From: CAVPOO01 sp963707015
GTDB taxonomy: Bacteria; Pseudomonadota; Gammaproteobacteria; Thiohalobacterales; Thiohalobacteraceae
Length of the DNA: 46,311 nt
Direction: 5' to 3'
Assembly: GCA_963707015.1 (NCBI GenBank)
Contig: CAVPOO010000011.1
Coordinates: forward strand, 1-46,311
The position numbers and the translations under genes are program-made. Below the pieces are notes generated by a model. It did not search any database. It saw nothing but the letters and a program-made list of their open reading frames with translations, and was not told where the DNA came from. Below, in pieces: positions 29,502 through 40,115 of the stretch (the stretch's first letter is position 1; each line of letters opens with the position of its first letter).

Positions 29502-30689
29502 TCACTCCTGTCGGGTGCCTTGCGGCACGGGCTGCGCCTGCGCGAATTCACGCTGGATCTGGATCAGTTCGATGAAGTGATCGAAAAGCGCGGCCACATC
29601 GTGTGGTCCGGGACTCGCCTCGGGATGCCCCTGAAAGCTGAAGGCGGGCCGGTCGCTGCGCTGCACGCCCTGCAGGGTGCCATCGAACAAGGAACGATGC
29701 GTGGCGCGCAGCGTGTCCGGCAGGGTCGTCTCATCGACGGCAAAGCCGTGATTCTGGCTGGTTACCATGACCACGCCGGTGTCCAGATCCTGCACCGGAT
29801 GATTGGCGCCGTGGTGCCCGAACTTCATCTTCAGGGTCCGGGCGCCGCTGGCCAGCGACAGGAGCTGGTGACCCAGACAGATCCCGAAAATCGGGATGCC
29901 GGTTTCCAGCAGGGTCTGGATGGCGCGGATCGCATAGTCACAGGGTTCCGGATCACCCGGGCCGTTGGAGAGGAAGATGCCGTCCGGGTGCAGCGCCAGC
30001 ACGTCCTGCGCCGTGAACTCGGCCGGCACGACGGTGATGCGGCAGCCGCGATCCACGAGCATCCTCAGGATGTTGCGCTTGATGCCAAAATCGTAGGCGA
30101 CCACGTGGCAGGGCAGTTTCTCCCCCAGCGGATGGGGCGCCTCCGGCATCCCGCCCTCCAGGCTCCAGGTTCCCTGTGCCCACTCATAGGGCGTGCGGGT
30201 CGACACCTCGCGGGCCAGATCCATGCCCTTGAGCCCCGGGAAGGCCCGGGCGGCTGCCAGCGCCGCCGCGTCGTCGAGTGGCTCCCCGGCGATGATGCAG
30301 CCGTTCTGGGCGCCCTTTTCACGCAGGATACGCGTCAGGCGCCGCGTATCGATATCACTGATGGCGACGACGCGGTTGCGCTGCAGGTACGCCTGCAGCG
30401 ATTCCTGGCCGCGCCAGTTGCTGTAGAGCGCGGGCAGGTCGCGCACCACCAGGCCGGCACAGTGTACATGGGACGACTCCTCGTCATCGGGATTGGCGCC
30501 CACATTGCCAATGTGCGGATAGGTCAGGGTGACGATCTGACGCGCGTAGGACGGATCCGTGAGGATTTCCTGATAACCGGTCATGGCGGTATTGAAGACA
30601 ACCTCGCCCGTGGTGCGTCCCTCAATACCGATTGATTCACCCCGGAACAGGCTACCGTCTTCCAGCACCAGCAACGCCGGCTTGCTCAA
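29502..30689 (-). CDS. carA: Carbamoyl-phosphate synthase small (glutaminase) subunit, TTG start
   Basis: 395 residues from the TTG at 30689, preceded by GGAGG at six bases; translation then begins SKPALLVLEDGSLFRGESIG as in the family. The class I glutaminase has the nucleophile Cys in GICLGHQLLSLASG (about 275-288) and the His/Glu pair in FQGHPEASPGP near 360. It channels ammonia to CarB. A hairpin with a short T-run lies just upstream. Confidence 0.96.
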   Translation of the reverse strand: MSKPALLVLEDGSLFRGESIGIEGRTTGEVVFNTAMTGYQEILTDPSYARQIVTLTYPHIGNVGANPDDEESSHVHCAGLVVRDLPALYSNWRGQESLQAYLQRNRVVAISDIDTRRLTRILREKGAQNGCIIAGEPLDDAAALAAARAFPGLKGMDLAREVSTRTPYEWAQGTWSLEGGMPEAPHPLGEKLPCHVVAYDFGIKRNILRMLVDRGCRITVVPAEFTAQDVLALHPDGIFLSNGPGDPEPCDYAIRAIQTLLETGIPIFGICLGHQLLSLASGARTLKMKFGHHGANHPVQDLDTGVVMVTSQNHGFAVDETTLPDTLRATHRSLFDGTLQGVQRSDRPAFSFQGHPEASPGPHDVAALFDHFIELIQIQREFAQAQPVPQGTRQE

Positions 30690-30710
30690 GAACAACCTCC
30701 GTCGACACAC

Positions 30711-30743
30711 ACGAAAACGGGAGGACCCGTAGGGTCATCCCGT
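30711..30743 (-). terminator. Hairpin in the dapB-carA spacer, terminator or attenuator
   Basis: Stem ACGGGA(t)GACCC / GGGTC(c)TCCCGT, one mismatch and 3-base loop (30717-30743), followed on the minus strand by TTTTCGTGTGTGT and then the carA ribosome-binding site. It could end the dapB transcript or modulate carAB expression. Confidence 0.5.
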
Positions 30744-30810
30744 CTCGAATCAGGGAATCTGAATACCGTGAACGGCACTGCGATGCCGCTCCAGACGAAC
30801 GCCGGGGATT

Positions 30811-31653
30811 CTACTGCATCTGGGTGGGAGTGGCCAGCGCCTGGCCGTCACTCAGGCCCAGCACGTCCTGCATGTCATACAACCCGGCGTCCCTGTCCAT
30901 CAGCCAGGCCGCCGCGCGCACCGCGCCCCCGGCGAAGGTCATGCGGCTGGATGCCTTGTGGGTGATCTCGATCCGTTCGCCGGCACCGGCAAACAGGACC
31001 GTGTGCTCGCCCACGATGTCGCCGGCGCGTATGGTCTCAAAGCCGATGGTCTTGCGGTCGCGCTCGCCGGTCACGCCCTCGCGGCCATAGACGGCGCAGG
31101 TCCCGAGATCCCTGCCGAGGGCTTCGGCCACCACCTCGCCCATGCGCAGCGCCGTGCCCGAGGGGGCATCGACCTTGTGCCGGTGATGGGCCTCGATGAT
31201 CTCGATATCCACATCATCGCCCAGCACGCGCGCGGCAAGCCCGAGCAGCTTCAGACACAGATTCACGCCGACGCTCATGTTCGGCGCGAGAACGATCGGT
31301 ATCTCGGCTGCCGCTGCCTGCACCGTCGCCTTCTGTGCCTCGGACAGGCCGGTGGTACCGACCACCATGCGCCTGCCGGCTGCGCGGCACACGGCCAGGT
31401 GTGCGACGGTGGCCTCGGGCCGGGTGAAATCGATCAGGACATCGAAGGCCCCCGTGGCAGCGGCCAGGTCCGCGCTCACCGGCACACCGAGTTCCCCCAG
31501 GCCGGCCAGAACCCCCGCGTCACTGCCGAGCGCCGCGTGCCCGGCATGTTCCAGGGCCACGGTCGTCTGCATGCCAGCGGCCTGCTGGCTCGCCTCAATC
31601 AACGCCCGGCCCATGCGCCCTGCGGCGCCGGCGATCGCAAGTCTGATGGTCAC
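30811..31653 (-). CDS. dapB: 4-hydroxy-tetrahydrodipicolinate reductase
   Basis: 280 residues. The N-terminal Rossmann motif AIAGAAGRMGRALIEA binds NAD(P)H, and HHRHKVDAPSGTALRM near 165-180 is the substrate-binding and catalytic signature. It acts in the diaminopimelate/lysine pathway. It is flanked by dnaJ upstream and carA downstream, the usual gammaproteobacterial order. Confidence 0.97.
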   Translation of the reverse strand: MTIRLAIAGAAGRMGRALIEASQQAAGMQTTVALEHAGHAALGSDAGVLAGLGELGVPVSADLAAATGAFDVLIDFTRPEATVAHLAVCRAAGRRMVVGTTGLSEAQKATVQAAAAEIPIVLAPNMSVGVNLCLKLLGLAARVLGDDVDIEIIEAHHRHKVDAPSGTALRMGEVVAEALGRDLGTCAVYGREGVTGERDRKTIGFETIRAGDIVGEHTVLFAGAGERIEITHKASSRMTFAGGAVRAAAWLMDRDAGLYDMQDVLGLSDGQALATPTQMQ

Positions 31654-31686
31654 AACGAGTCCTTAAGTCGGGAAGAAGGAAAGAAT

Positions 31687-31758
31687 GGCCACGGAATCCG
31701 CGGAAAAACACGGAAAGAAACAATACTCATTAGGCTTGTTTCCGTGTCCTTCCGTGGC
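31687..31758. repeat. Family A hairpin, shortened copy 2
   Basis: Left arm with three CACGGAA-type units (31687-31716, one unit changed to CGCGGAA) and a right arm with only two units (31739-31758). It lies in the dnaJ-dapB spacer. The right flank (CAGAATACTGGCACTCGGC) matches the tail of other Family A copies and then runs into a Family B end at 31804-31825. Confidence 0.7.
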
Positions 31759-31803
31759 TATACATCAGAATACTGGCACTCGGCACATGATCCTCCAACG
31801 CCG

Positions 31804-31825
31804 CCCTGTGAGAAATGCGGGCTAG
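31804..31825 (+). repeat. Family B single end at the dnaJ stop
   Basis: CCCTGTGAGAAATGCGGG then CTAG; the CTA on this strand is the complement of the TAG stop of leftward dnaJ. No opposite Family B end is nearby, so this is a solo or decayed copy. Confidence 0.7.
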
Positions 31826-32952
31826 ATCTTTATCCCCTCGAAGAATTTCTTTACGCCGTCAAACCACGAGTGAGCACGGGGGCTGTGGCGGCTGCCCCCC
31901 TTGTGCAGGGTCTGCTCGAATTCCATCAGCAGATCCTTCTGCTTGGCGCTCAGATTGACCGGGGTCTCGATCGAGACGCGGCAGATCAGGTCACCGACGG
32001 GCCCGCCGCGGACCGGCTTGACACCCTTGCCACGCAGCCGGAACGATCTGCCCGACTGGGTTTCGGGTGGCACCTTCAGCACGACCCGGCCATCCAGGGT
32101 CGGGACGTCGATCTCACCGCCCAGCGTCGCCGTGACGAAGGTGATGGGCACCTCGCAAAACAGGTTGTTGTCTTCCCGTTCGAAGATCGGATGCGGTTTG
32201 ACGCGCATCTGCACGTACAGATCGCCGGGCGGCCCCTTGTTCTCCCCCGCCTCGCCCTCTCCCGCCAGGCGGATCCTGTCGCCTGAATCGACACCCGCCG
32301 GGACCTTCACGGAGAGCGTCTTGGGTTCCTGTACCCGCCCCTGGCCATGACAGGTGCCGCAGGGGTTGGCAATGATGGTGCCCGTGCCGCGACAGCGCGG
32401 GCAGGTCTGTTGCACCGAGAAGAAACCCTGTTGCATACGGACCTGGCCATGGCCCCCGCAGGTGGTGCAGGTCTCGGGTTTGCTGCCCGACTTGGCGCCG
32501 CTGCCGCCACAGGTGCTGCACTTGACCATGGTCGGCACCCGGATCTTCACGGTGGTGCCCGCAACCGCCTCCTCCAGGCTCAGATCGAGGTCATAGCGCA
32601 GGTCCGCCCCGCGATACACGCGCGAACCGCCGCGGCCGCCAGCGCCGAAGATATCGCCGAAGACATCCCCGAAGATGTCACTGAAACTCGCTCCGCCCCC
32701 CGCGGCCCCGGCGCCGCCCATCGACGGGTCGACTCCGGCATGCCCGAACTGATCATAGGCGGCACGCTTGCGGGGGTCGCTGAGAACCTCATAGGCCTCC
32801 TTGCACTCCTTGAACATGTCAAGGGCCTCTACATCATCGGGGTTGCGGTCCGGATGATGCTTCTGCGCCGCGCGACGATACGCCTTCTTGATCTCCGTCT
32901 CACTGGCGTTGCGTTGCACGCCCAGCACTTCGTAGTAATCTCTTTTCGACAT
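31822..32952 (-). CDS. dnaJ: Chaperone protein DnaJ
   Basis: 376 residues. J domain with HPD at 33-35 (QKHHPDRNPDD), Gly/Phe-rich linker (about 75-110), four CxxCxGxG zinc repeats (CSTCGGSG, CTTCGGHG, CPRCRGTG, CGTCHGQG) and a C-terminal substrate-binding domain. It is the co-chaperone of DnaK. The stop codon TAG is part of a Family B repeat end. Confidence 0.98.
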   Translation of the reverse strand: MSKRDYYEVLGVQRNASETEIKKAYRRAAQKHHPDRNPDDVEALDMFKECKEAYEVLSDPRKRAAYDQFGHAGVDPSMGGAGAAGGGASFSDIFGDVFGDIFGAGGRGGSRVYRGADLRYDLDLSLEEAVAGTTVKIRVPTMVKCSTCGGSGAKSGSKPETCTTCGGHGQVRMQQGFFSVQQTCPRCRGTGTIIANPCGTCHGQGRVQEPKTLSVKVPAGVDSGDRIRLAGEGEAGENKGPPGDLYVQMRVKPHPIFEREDNNLFCEVPITFVTATLGGEIDVPTLDGRVVLKVPPETQSGRSFRLRGKGVKPVRGGPVGDLICRVSIETPVNLSAKQKDLLMEFEQTLHKGGSRHSPRAHSWFDGVKKFFEGIKI

Positions 32953-33061
32953 ATGCGCTCAGTAGCAAGTGGCAGGCGGCGAGCCCTCGGAACCGGATCC
33001 CACCGTGACCTGCACTCCGTTGCTGTCTTCTTCTACCCGATGAATGCCCACACAACAGAAT

Positions 33062-33093
33062 GCCGGCGGTCCGCTTGTGCGCGGACCGCCGGC
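33062..33093 (-). terminator. Strong hairpin between dnaK and dnaJ
   Basis: A perfect 13-bp stem GCCGGCGGTCCGC / GCGGACCGCCGGC with a 6-base loop, followed on the minus strand by ATTCTGTTGTGT. The T-run is poor, so it more likely lowers than stops dnaJ expression or protects the dnaK mRNA end. Confidence 0.5.
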
Positions 33094-33139
33094 CTCCGGC
33101 ATCTTACCGATCTGGCTGCTGGCGTCCAGCAGTCCCCGC

Positions 33140-35080
<1,941 letters not shown>

Positions 35081-35125
35081 AACTGTTCTCTCCAGCGGTT
35101 AGAGTGTTCGAATACTGCCCATTAA

Positions 35126-35152
35126 GGTGTGGGCATTTCGACGAATTTCAAG
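35126..35152 (-). promoter_or_regulatory. Candidate sigma-32 promoter of dnaK
   Basis: On the minus strand CTTGAA (35147-35152), overlapping the grpE stop, is followed after 13 bases by CCCACACC (35126-35133), similar to the sigma-32 consensus CTTGAA ... CCCCAT. The predicted leader before dnaK is about 38 bases. The match at the -10 is imperfect. Confidence 0.45.
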
Positions 35153-35753
35153 CCTTTTCATCAATGCCGGGTGACGACGGCGCGCCTTGCGCGACGATCA
35201 CCATGGCGGGGCGGATCAGGCGGTCGTTCAGGGTGTAGCCCTTCTGGATCACCGTGACCACGGTATTCGGTTCCACATCGGTGCGTTCCTGTATGGAGAT
35301 GGCCTCGTGAAACTCGGGGTTGAAGCGTTGACCCAGGGGATCGATCTCGACGATAGCGAACCGCTCCATGACGTCCGCGAGCATCTTCAGGGTAAGGCTC
35401 GTGCCCTCCTTGAGCTTGACGGGATCGACGCTCTCGCCCTCCGCGGCGTTGATGCCCATCTCCAGACTGTCCTTGACCGGCAGCAGATCGACGGCGAACT
35501 TCTCCAGGCCAAACTTGTGCGCGTTTTCGAGATCGCGCTGTGCACGCTTGCGAAGATTTTCGACCTCGGCCTGCAGCCGCAGACACTGGTTCCAGTGCTC
35601 GTCTGCCTTGGTCCGTGCATCCTCGAGCAGCGCATGGAGTTCGGTCTCGCCCTCGGCGGCCGTCTCTACAGCCTCGTCAGTGGCTGTTTCCGGTAACACC
35701 GTTTCGCCCGTATCAGGCTGCCTGGCCGCTGTGGAATTCTCCTGATCAACCAT
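35148..35753 (-). CDS. grpE: Nucleotide exchange factor GrpE
   Basis: 201 residues. A low-complexity acidic N-terminus (about 1-45), a long coiled-coil helix (about 46-95, including QAEVENLRKRAQRDLENAHK) and a C-terminal beta domain with the GrpE signature FNPEFHEAISIQ and VVTVIQKGYTLNDRLIRPAMV. It releases ADP from DnaK. GGAG lies seven bases before the ATG. Confidence 0.96.
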   Translation of the reverse strand: MVDQENSTAARQPDTGETVLPETATDEAVETAAEGETELHALLEDARTKADEHWNQCLRLQAEVENLRKRAQRDLENAHKFGLEKFAVDLLPVKDSLEMGINAAEGESVDPVKLKEGTSLTLKMLADVMERFAIVEIDPLGQRFNPEFHEAISIQERTDVEPNTVVTVIQKGYTLNDRLIRPAMVIVAQGAPSSPGIDEKA

Positions 35754-35862
35754 GTAGTGACTCCATATATCAATAGCTTAAATGTATTTTATAAAGTAAA
35801 CATTCAACACATGCACACCCGCATCGGCGGTGATGCCGACGGGTCAGGGAGCAATATAGGGA

Positions 35863-36921
35863 TTAATTTCCGGGATTCAAGGCCGCGCCCAGCAGCCGCG
35901 CGGTCGTATCCACGATGGGGATCACCCGGTGGTAGGCCATGCGGGTCGGTCCAATGACGCCGACCGCCCCCAGGACTCTGCCGTCGACCGAATACGGGGC
36001 GGTCACGACACTCCATTCATCGAGGACGTGGAAGCCGGACTCTTCCCCGATGAAGATCTGAACCCCTCTGGCATTGATGCACTGGTCCAGCAAATGGAGG
36101 ATTTCCCGTTTCTGGCTGAAGACCTCGAACAGCTCCCGGAGCTTGTCCACATCGCACAGCTCGCGGACGTCCATCAGGTTGGTCTCGCCGGCCAGCACAA
36201 AATCCTCCCGGGTCTCGTCACTTTCCGAAAAGGCCTTCTCGGCCACCTCCAGCGTCGCCGCCATCATGGCGTCCATGTCCTGACGTGCCTCACGCATTTC
36301 GTCGAAGAGTGTCCGGCGAATGCTCGCCAGATTCTTGCCGGCGAAATGCCGGTTCAGATAGTTCGCGGCGTTCTCGAGCTGGGACGGTGAGTAGACGCGC
36401 CCGGTGTGGATGATGCGGTTCTGGACCTCGGTCTCATCGATGACCAGAATGACCAGCACCCGGTCACTCGACAGCGGCAGGAAATCGACACGGCGCAACG
36501 CCGCATGTTTACGCCGCGGCAGCGTGACGACACCGGCCAGATTGGTCAGCCGCGACACCAGCCCCGAGGCGACCTCGACGAGATCCTTTCGCTCCATGTC
36601 ACCGGCGATGCCGAGGCGTTCACGCAGCTGGTCGATCTGCAGCCCGTCCAGGGGCTGGATGGTCAGCAGCGTATTCACGAAGAAGCGGTAGCCCTGCACG
36701 GTCGGCACGCGCCCGGCGGAGGTATGCGGCGAGGCCACGAAACCCATTTCCTCGAGATCGGCCATGACGTTGCGAACCGTCGCCGGGCTCAGATCCATAC
36801 CGGCCTCGCGCGCGAGCGTGCGTGAACCAACCGGCTCACCCTCCCGGATGAAGCGCTCGATCAGCGCGCGCAGCAGATGCTGCGCCCTGTCGCTAAGCTG
36901 GCCTGTATTCGATTCGCCCAT
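35863..36921 (-). CDS. hrcA: Heat-inducible transcription repressor HrcA
   Basis: 352 residues. An N-terminal winged helix (about 8-80) has LSPATVRNVMADLEEMGF as recognition part and PHTSAGRVPTVQGYRFFV just after, both family hallmarks. The C-terminal GAF-like domain ends in IGPTRMAYHRVIPIVD. It represses chaperone genes through CIRCE operators, and one lies upstream of its own gene, so autoregulation is expected. Confidence 0.96.
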   Translation of the reverse strand: MGESNTGQLSDRAQHLLRALIERFIREGEPVGSRTLAREAGMDLSPATVRNVMADLEEMGFVASPHTSAGRVPTVQGYRFFVNTLLTIQPLDGLQIDQLRERLGIAGDMERKDLVEVASGLVSRLTNLAGVVTLPRRKHAALRRVDFLPLSSDRVLVILVIDETEVQNRIIHTGRVYSPSQLENAANYLNRHFAGKNLASIRRTLFDEMREARQDMDAMMAATLEVAEKAFSESDETREDFVLAGETNLMDVRELCDVDKLRELFEVFSQKREILHLLDQCINARGVQIFIGEESGFHVLDEWSVVTAPYSVDGRVLGAVGVIGPTRMAYHRVIPIVDTTARLLGAALNPGN

Positions 36922-36979
36922 GATTCACGTCGTCCACGCCTCGCAATGCCCACCCCGTCGCCTCGCGGGAGAATGCAGC

Positions 36980-37006
36980 CTGGCACTCCAGCGCCACGAG
37001 TGCTAA
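36980..37006 (-). promoter_or_regulatory. CIRCE operator upstream of hrcA
   Basis: Inverted repeat CTGGCACTC - 9 bases - GAGTGCTAA (plus strand). The right half is identical to the consensus TTAGCACTC-N9-GAGTGCTAA and the left half matches 7 of 9. It lies just downstream of the hrcA promoter -10, so HrcA binding would block the start. It also lies 114 bases before rightward nadK. Confidence 0.85.
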
Positions 37007-37010
37007 GGCC

Positions 37011-37039
37011 ACGCTAACAACTGGAAAAAATGCTGTCAA
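37011..37039 (-). promoter_or_regulatory. Sigma-70 promoter of hrcA
   Basis: Minus strand TTGACA (37034-37039, perfect) with a 17-base spacer to TAGCGT (37011-37016, weak -10). The predicted start falls within the CIRCE operator, the arrangement expected for HrcA repression. Confidence 0.6.
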
Positions 37040-37120
37040 GCAAAGCCTTCCGAACCCCCGCTTGAACGCTGGCACCTCCCTGACTTCCGTGGTAGTTTCG
37101 CGCAAAACCGGAATTCCTAT

Positions 37121-38005
37121 ATGACTGGCAGGTTTTCAACCATCGGACTGATCGGAAAATACGGCGACCCGCATGTCGGGGAGACCCTGCTGCGCCTGAT
37201 TCAGCATCTCAGTGAGCGCAAACTGAGGGTCATCCTGGATGCCGATGCGGCCGACCTGGTGCCCGCGGGAAGCGCCGACAGCATGGCGCGTGCACAACTG
37301 GCCGCCGCCAGCGACCTGATGATCGTGGTGGGCGGCGACGGCACCATGCTCAACGCCGGGCGCTCCGTCACGGATGCGGGCGTACCCCTGCTCGGTATCA
37401 ACCTGGGCCGGCTGGGGTTTCTCGCCGACGTCTCGCCGGAAGAGATGACCACTGAGCTCGACCAGATCCTCGACGGTGAGTACCGCGAGGAGGAACGCAC
37501 CCTGCTGCACGCCACTGTGCTGCGCGGTGAGGAGCTTCTCTATGCGAGCGATGCCCTCAACGATGTGGTCGTCCACAAACGCGACATCGCCCGCATGATC
37601 GAACTGGAGGTCCGCATCGACGGGCATCTGCTCAACACCCAGCGCTCCGACGGCCTGATCGTGGCCACCCCCACGGGGTCCTCGGCCTACGCACTCTCCG
37701 GCGGCGGGCCGCTGCTGAGTCCCTCGCTCAATGCCTGCGTGCTGGTGCCCATCTGTCCGCACAGCCTGAACAACCGCCCCTTCGTGATCAGCGATGAATC
37801 GACCGTGGACGTCATCGTGCGTGACACCGGCCAGGATCAGGCCCAGGTCACCTGCGACGGCCAGGTCAATTTCGGCCTGGACAGCGCCGACCGGGTGCGC
37901 ATCCAGAGAAAGTCGAGCCGCCTGCGCCTCATCCACCCGGCCAAGTACAATTATTTCGAGATCCTGCGGGCAAAGATGCACTGGGGCGTGCATCCCGCGA
38001 ATTAG
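37121..38005 (+). CDS. nadK: NAD kinase
   Basis: 294 residues. The signature GGDGTMLNAGR is at 71-81 and the NE/D region is SDALNDVVVHK near 143-153; a glycine-rich TPTGSSAYALSGGGP follows near 187-201. It makes NADP from NAD with ATP. It is divergent from hrcA and followed by recN, a common pairing. The stop TAG (in TTAG) is the first base group of a Family A repeat element. Confidence 0.97.
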   Translation: MTGRFSTIGLIGKYGDPHVGETLLRLIQHLSERKLRVILDADAADLVPAGSADSMARAQLAAASDLMIVVGGDGTMLNAGRSVTDAGVPLLGINLGRLGFLADVSPEEMTTELDQILDGEYREEERTLLHATVLRGEELLYASDALNDVVVHKRDIARMIELEVRIDGHLLNTQRSDGLIVATPTGSSAYALSGGGPLLSPSLNACVLVPICPHSLNNRPFVISDESTVDVIVRDTGQDQAQVTCDGQVNFGLDSADRVRIQRKSSRLRLIHPAKYNYFEILRAKMHWGVHPAN

Positions 38006-38188
38006 TACTATTTCAATCGGATGATGACGGAGATTATGGTCACGGAATCCACGGAAAAACACGGAAACATTTCTAATGCGTGTTCTTTCTTTCCGTGTTT
38101 TTCCGTGGATTCCGTGGCTATTAATAAAACTACCGGCACACAGCTTGATTGGTCAGCATCCGTTTTGATCACGTTGAACGCGTGCTGA
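38003..38188. mobile_element. Family A hairpin element, copy 3, filling the nadK-recN spacer
   Basis: It runs from the nadK stop (TAGTACTATTTCAATC) to GTTGAACGCGTGCTGA at the recN start. The arms are at about 38038-38067 and 38090-38118 (three CACGGAA units each, first base pair altered) around a loop of about 22 bases. The two outer ends are inverted versions of TAGTACNNTTTCAA. No promoter can be pointed to apart from the element itself. Confidence 0.75.
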
Positions 38189-39906
38189 CTCACATCCACA
38201 TCCGCGATTTCGTCATCGTCGACGCGCTCGAGCTCGAATTCGAAAGCGGCATGACCGCGCTGACCGGCGAGACGGGCGCCGGCAAGTCGGTGCTGGTCGA
38301 CGCCCTGGGTCTGGTGATCGGCGACCGGGCGTCCGCCGATGTCGTGCGCCATGGCTGCGAGCGCGCCGAGATCGTCGCGAGCTTCGATATCAGCGACCAG
38401 GCGGAGACCCAGGCGTGGCTGGCGAGTCACGATCTCGACGACGGCGCCGAGTGCCTGGTGCGGCGGGTCATCGGGCGTGAGGGCCGTTCGCGCGCTTATA
38501 TCAATGGTTCATCGGTGCCCAACCAGTTGCTGCGCAAATTCGGTGAGGGGCTGATCGATATCCATGGCCAGCACGAGCACCAGTCTCTCATGCACCGCAA
38601 TGTGCAGCGCCAGCTGCTCGACAGCTATGCCGGCATTCTGGACGAGGTCGCGGCGCTGGGCGAGAGCTTTCGTCAGTGGCGCGCCCGGCAGGAGGCGCTG
38701 GCGGCCCTGCGCGAGGCCCGCCAGCAGCGCAGCGAGCACATCGACCTGCTCGAGTTTCAGATTCAGGAACTGACGGAGCTCGGACTCGCCGAGGGCGAGA
38801 TCGAGTCGATCGAGGCCGAGCACGCGCGTCTGGCGAATGCCGGCCGGCTGCTCGAGACCTGCCAGCGCACCCTGGACAGCCTGTACGAAGACGAGGCCTC
38901 CGCCTACGGCACCCTCAGTCATGCGGTCGGCGAGCTGAGCGAACTGGCAGCGCTCGACAGCGCCCTCGCGCCGGCCGGCGAGCTGCTGAACAATGCCCTC
39001 ATCCTGATCCAGGAGGCCGTCGATGATCTGAGACGCTACGGTGACGGACTCGATCTCGACCCGGCGCGCCTGGCCTGGCTCGACGGGCGACTCGGTGCCG
39101 TTCAGAGGCTGGCGCGCAAATACCGCGTGATGCCCGCGGAACTGCCGCGGGTGCTCGAACAGGCCCGGCAGGAACGCGAACAGCTCGAGCATGCCGATGA
39201 GCATATCGAGACACTGCAGGCCGAGTGCGACGTGCTGCAGGCCGACTACGACCGGCAGGCGACGCGCCTCAGCAAGGCGCGCCGGCAGGCGGCCGAACGC
39301 CTGGGTCGCGAGATCAGCGACACCATGGCGACGCTGGGCATGCAGGGCGGGAATTTCTCGGCCAAGGTGGAGACCCTGACGCAGGATCACAGCACCCCGT
39401 CCGGGCGTGATCAGGTCGAGTTCCTGGTGAGTGCCAATCCCGGACAACCCCTGATGCCGCTGGCGCGCGTGGCCTCGGGCGGCGAACTGTCGCGCATCAG
39501 TCTCGCCATTCAGGTGGCCTCGAAGGGCGCCGCGATCATACCCACACTGATCTTCGACGAGGTCGATTCAGGCATCGGCGGGCGGGTGGCCGAGGTGGTC
39601 GGTCGGCGTCTGCGCGAGCTCGGCAGCGCCCGGCAGGTGTTCTGTGTGACTCACCTCCCCCAGGTCGCGGCCCAGGCGCACCATCACCTGCACGTCGCCA
39701 AGCTCACCGGCAGGGCCTCGACCCACACGCGCATCAGCCCGCTCAGCGAGGAACAGCGCATCGAGGAGATCGCCCGCATGCTCGGCGGTGTGGAGGTCAC
39801 CGAGTCGACCCGGGTGCACGCGCGGGAGATGATCGAACGCGCCGGACAAGCTGGCGTGCCGGGCGCGGCCAGCACAGCGGGCGGCTCACACAGGCAGAAG
39901 GCCTGA
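38182..39906 (+). CDS. recN: DNA repair protein RecN, GTG start
   Basis: 574 residues from the GTG at 38182, giving the family start LTHIHIRDFVIVDALELEF; an in-frame TTG eleven codons earlier lies within the repeat element. SMC-like ATPase with Walker A GETGAGKS (29-36), a central coiled coil (about 150-370), ABC signature ASGGELSRISLAIQ and Walker B LIFDEVDSGIGG near the C-terminus. It acts in double-strand break repair. No ribosome-binding site or LexA-type operator is seen, since the upstream DNA is a repeat element. Confidence 0.95.
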   Translation: MLTHIHIRDFVIVDALELEFESGMTALTGETGAGKSVLVDALGLVIGDRASADVVRHGCERAEIVASFDISDQAETQAWLASHDLDDGAECLVRRVIGREGRSRAYINGSSVPNQLLRKFGEGLIDIHGQHEHQSLMHRNVQRQLLDSYAGILDEVAALGESFRQWRARQEALAALREARQQRSEHIDLLEFQIQELTELGLAEGEIESIEAEHARLANAGRLLETCQRTLDSLYEDEASAYGTLSHAVGELSELAALDSALAPAGELLNNALILIQEAVDDLRRYGDGLDLDPARLAWLDGRLGAVQRLARKYRVMPAELPRVLEQARQEREQLEHADEHIETLQAECDVLQADYDRQATRLSKARRQAAERLGREISDTMATLGMQGGNFSAKVETLTQDHSTPSGRDQVEFLVSANPGQPLMPLARVASGGELSRISLAIQVASKGAAIIPTLIFDEVDSGIGGRVAEVVGRRLRELGSARQVFCVTHLPQVAAQAHHHLHVAKLTGRASTHTRISPLSEEQRIEEIARMLGGVEVTESTRVHAREMIERAGQAGVPGAASTAGGSHRQKA

Positions 39907-39959
39907 AGGCAACGGCAGGCCGCGCCTGGGGATGTCACGCCTGAGTCAAACAGGCTGCC

Positions 39960-40115
39960 AGTGTTTTTTTAATCTGACTTGATGACCGATAGGATGGCCA
40001 CGGAATCCACGGAAAAACACGGAAACAACCAAATCCTCCTTGCAATTTTTCCGTGTTTTTCCGTGGATTCCGTGGCCATAACAAAGTACTGGCAGTCAGC
40101 TTGAAAGGGTACTAG
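39960..40115. mobile_element. Family A hairpin element, copy 4
   Basis: 156 bases between convergent recN and the delta-60 gene. Perfect 30-bp arms at 39996-40025 and 40048-40077 (three CACGGAA units), loop of 22 bases. The right edge TTGAAAGGGTACTAG supplies the TAG stop of the leftward delta-60 gene (40112-40114). It could act as a bidirectional terminator. Confidence 0.75.

Noticed and set aside
35764..35862. Sigma-32 or sigma-70 promoter before grpE.
   Set aside because: The region is AT-rich with TTGAAT and TATAAA-like words, but no pair has acceptable spacing; only a weak GCATC/GATGC hairpin is seen.
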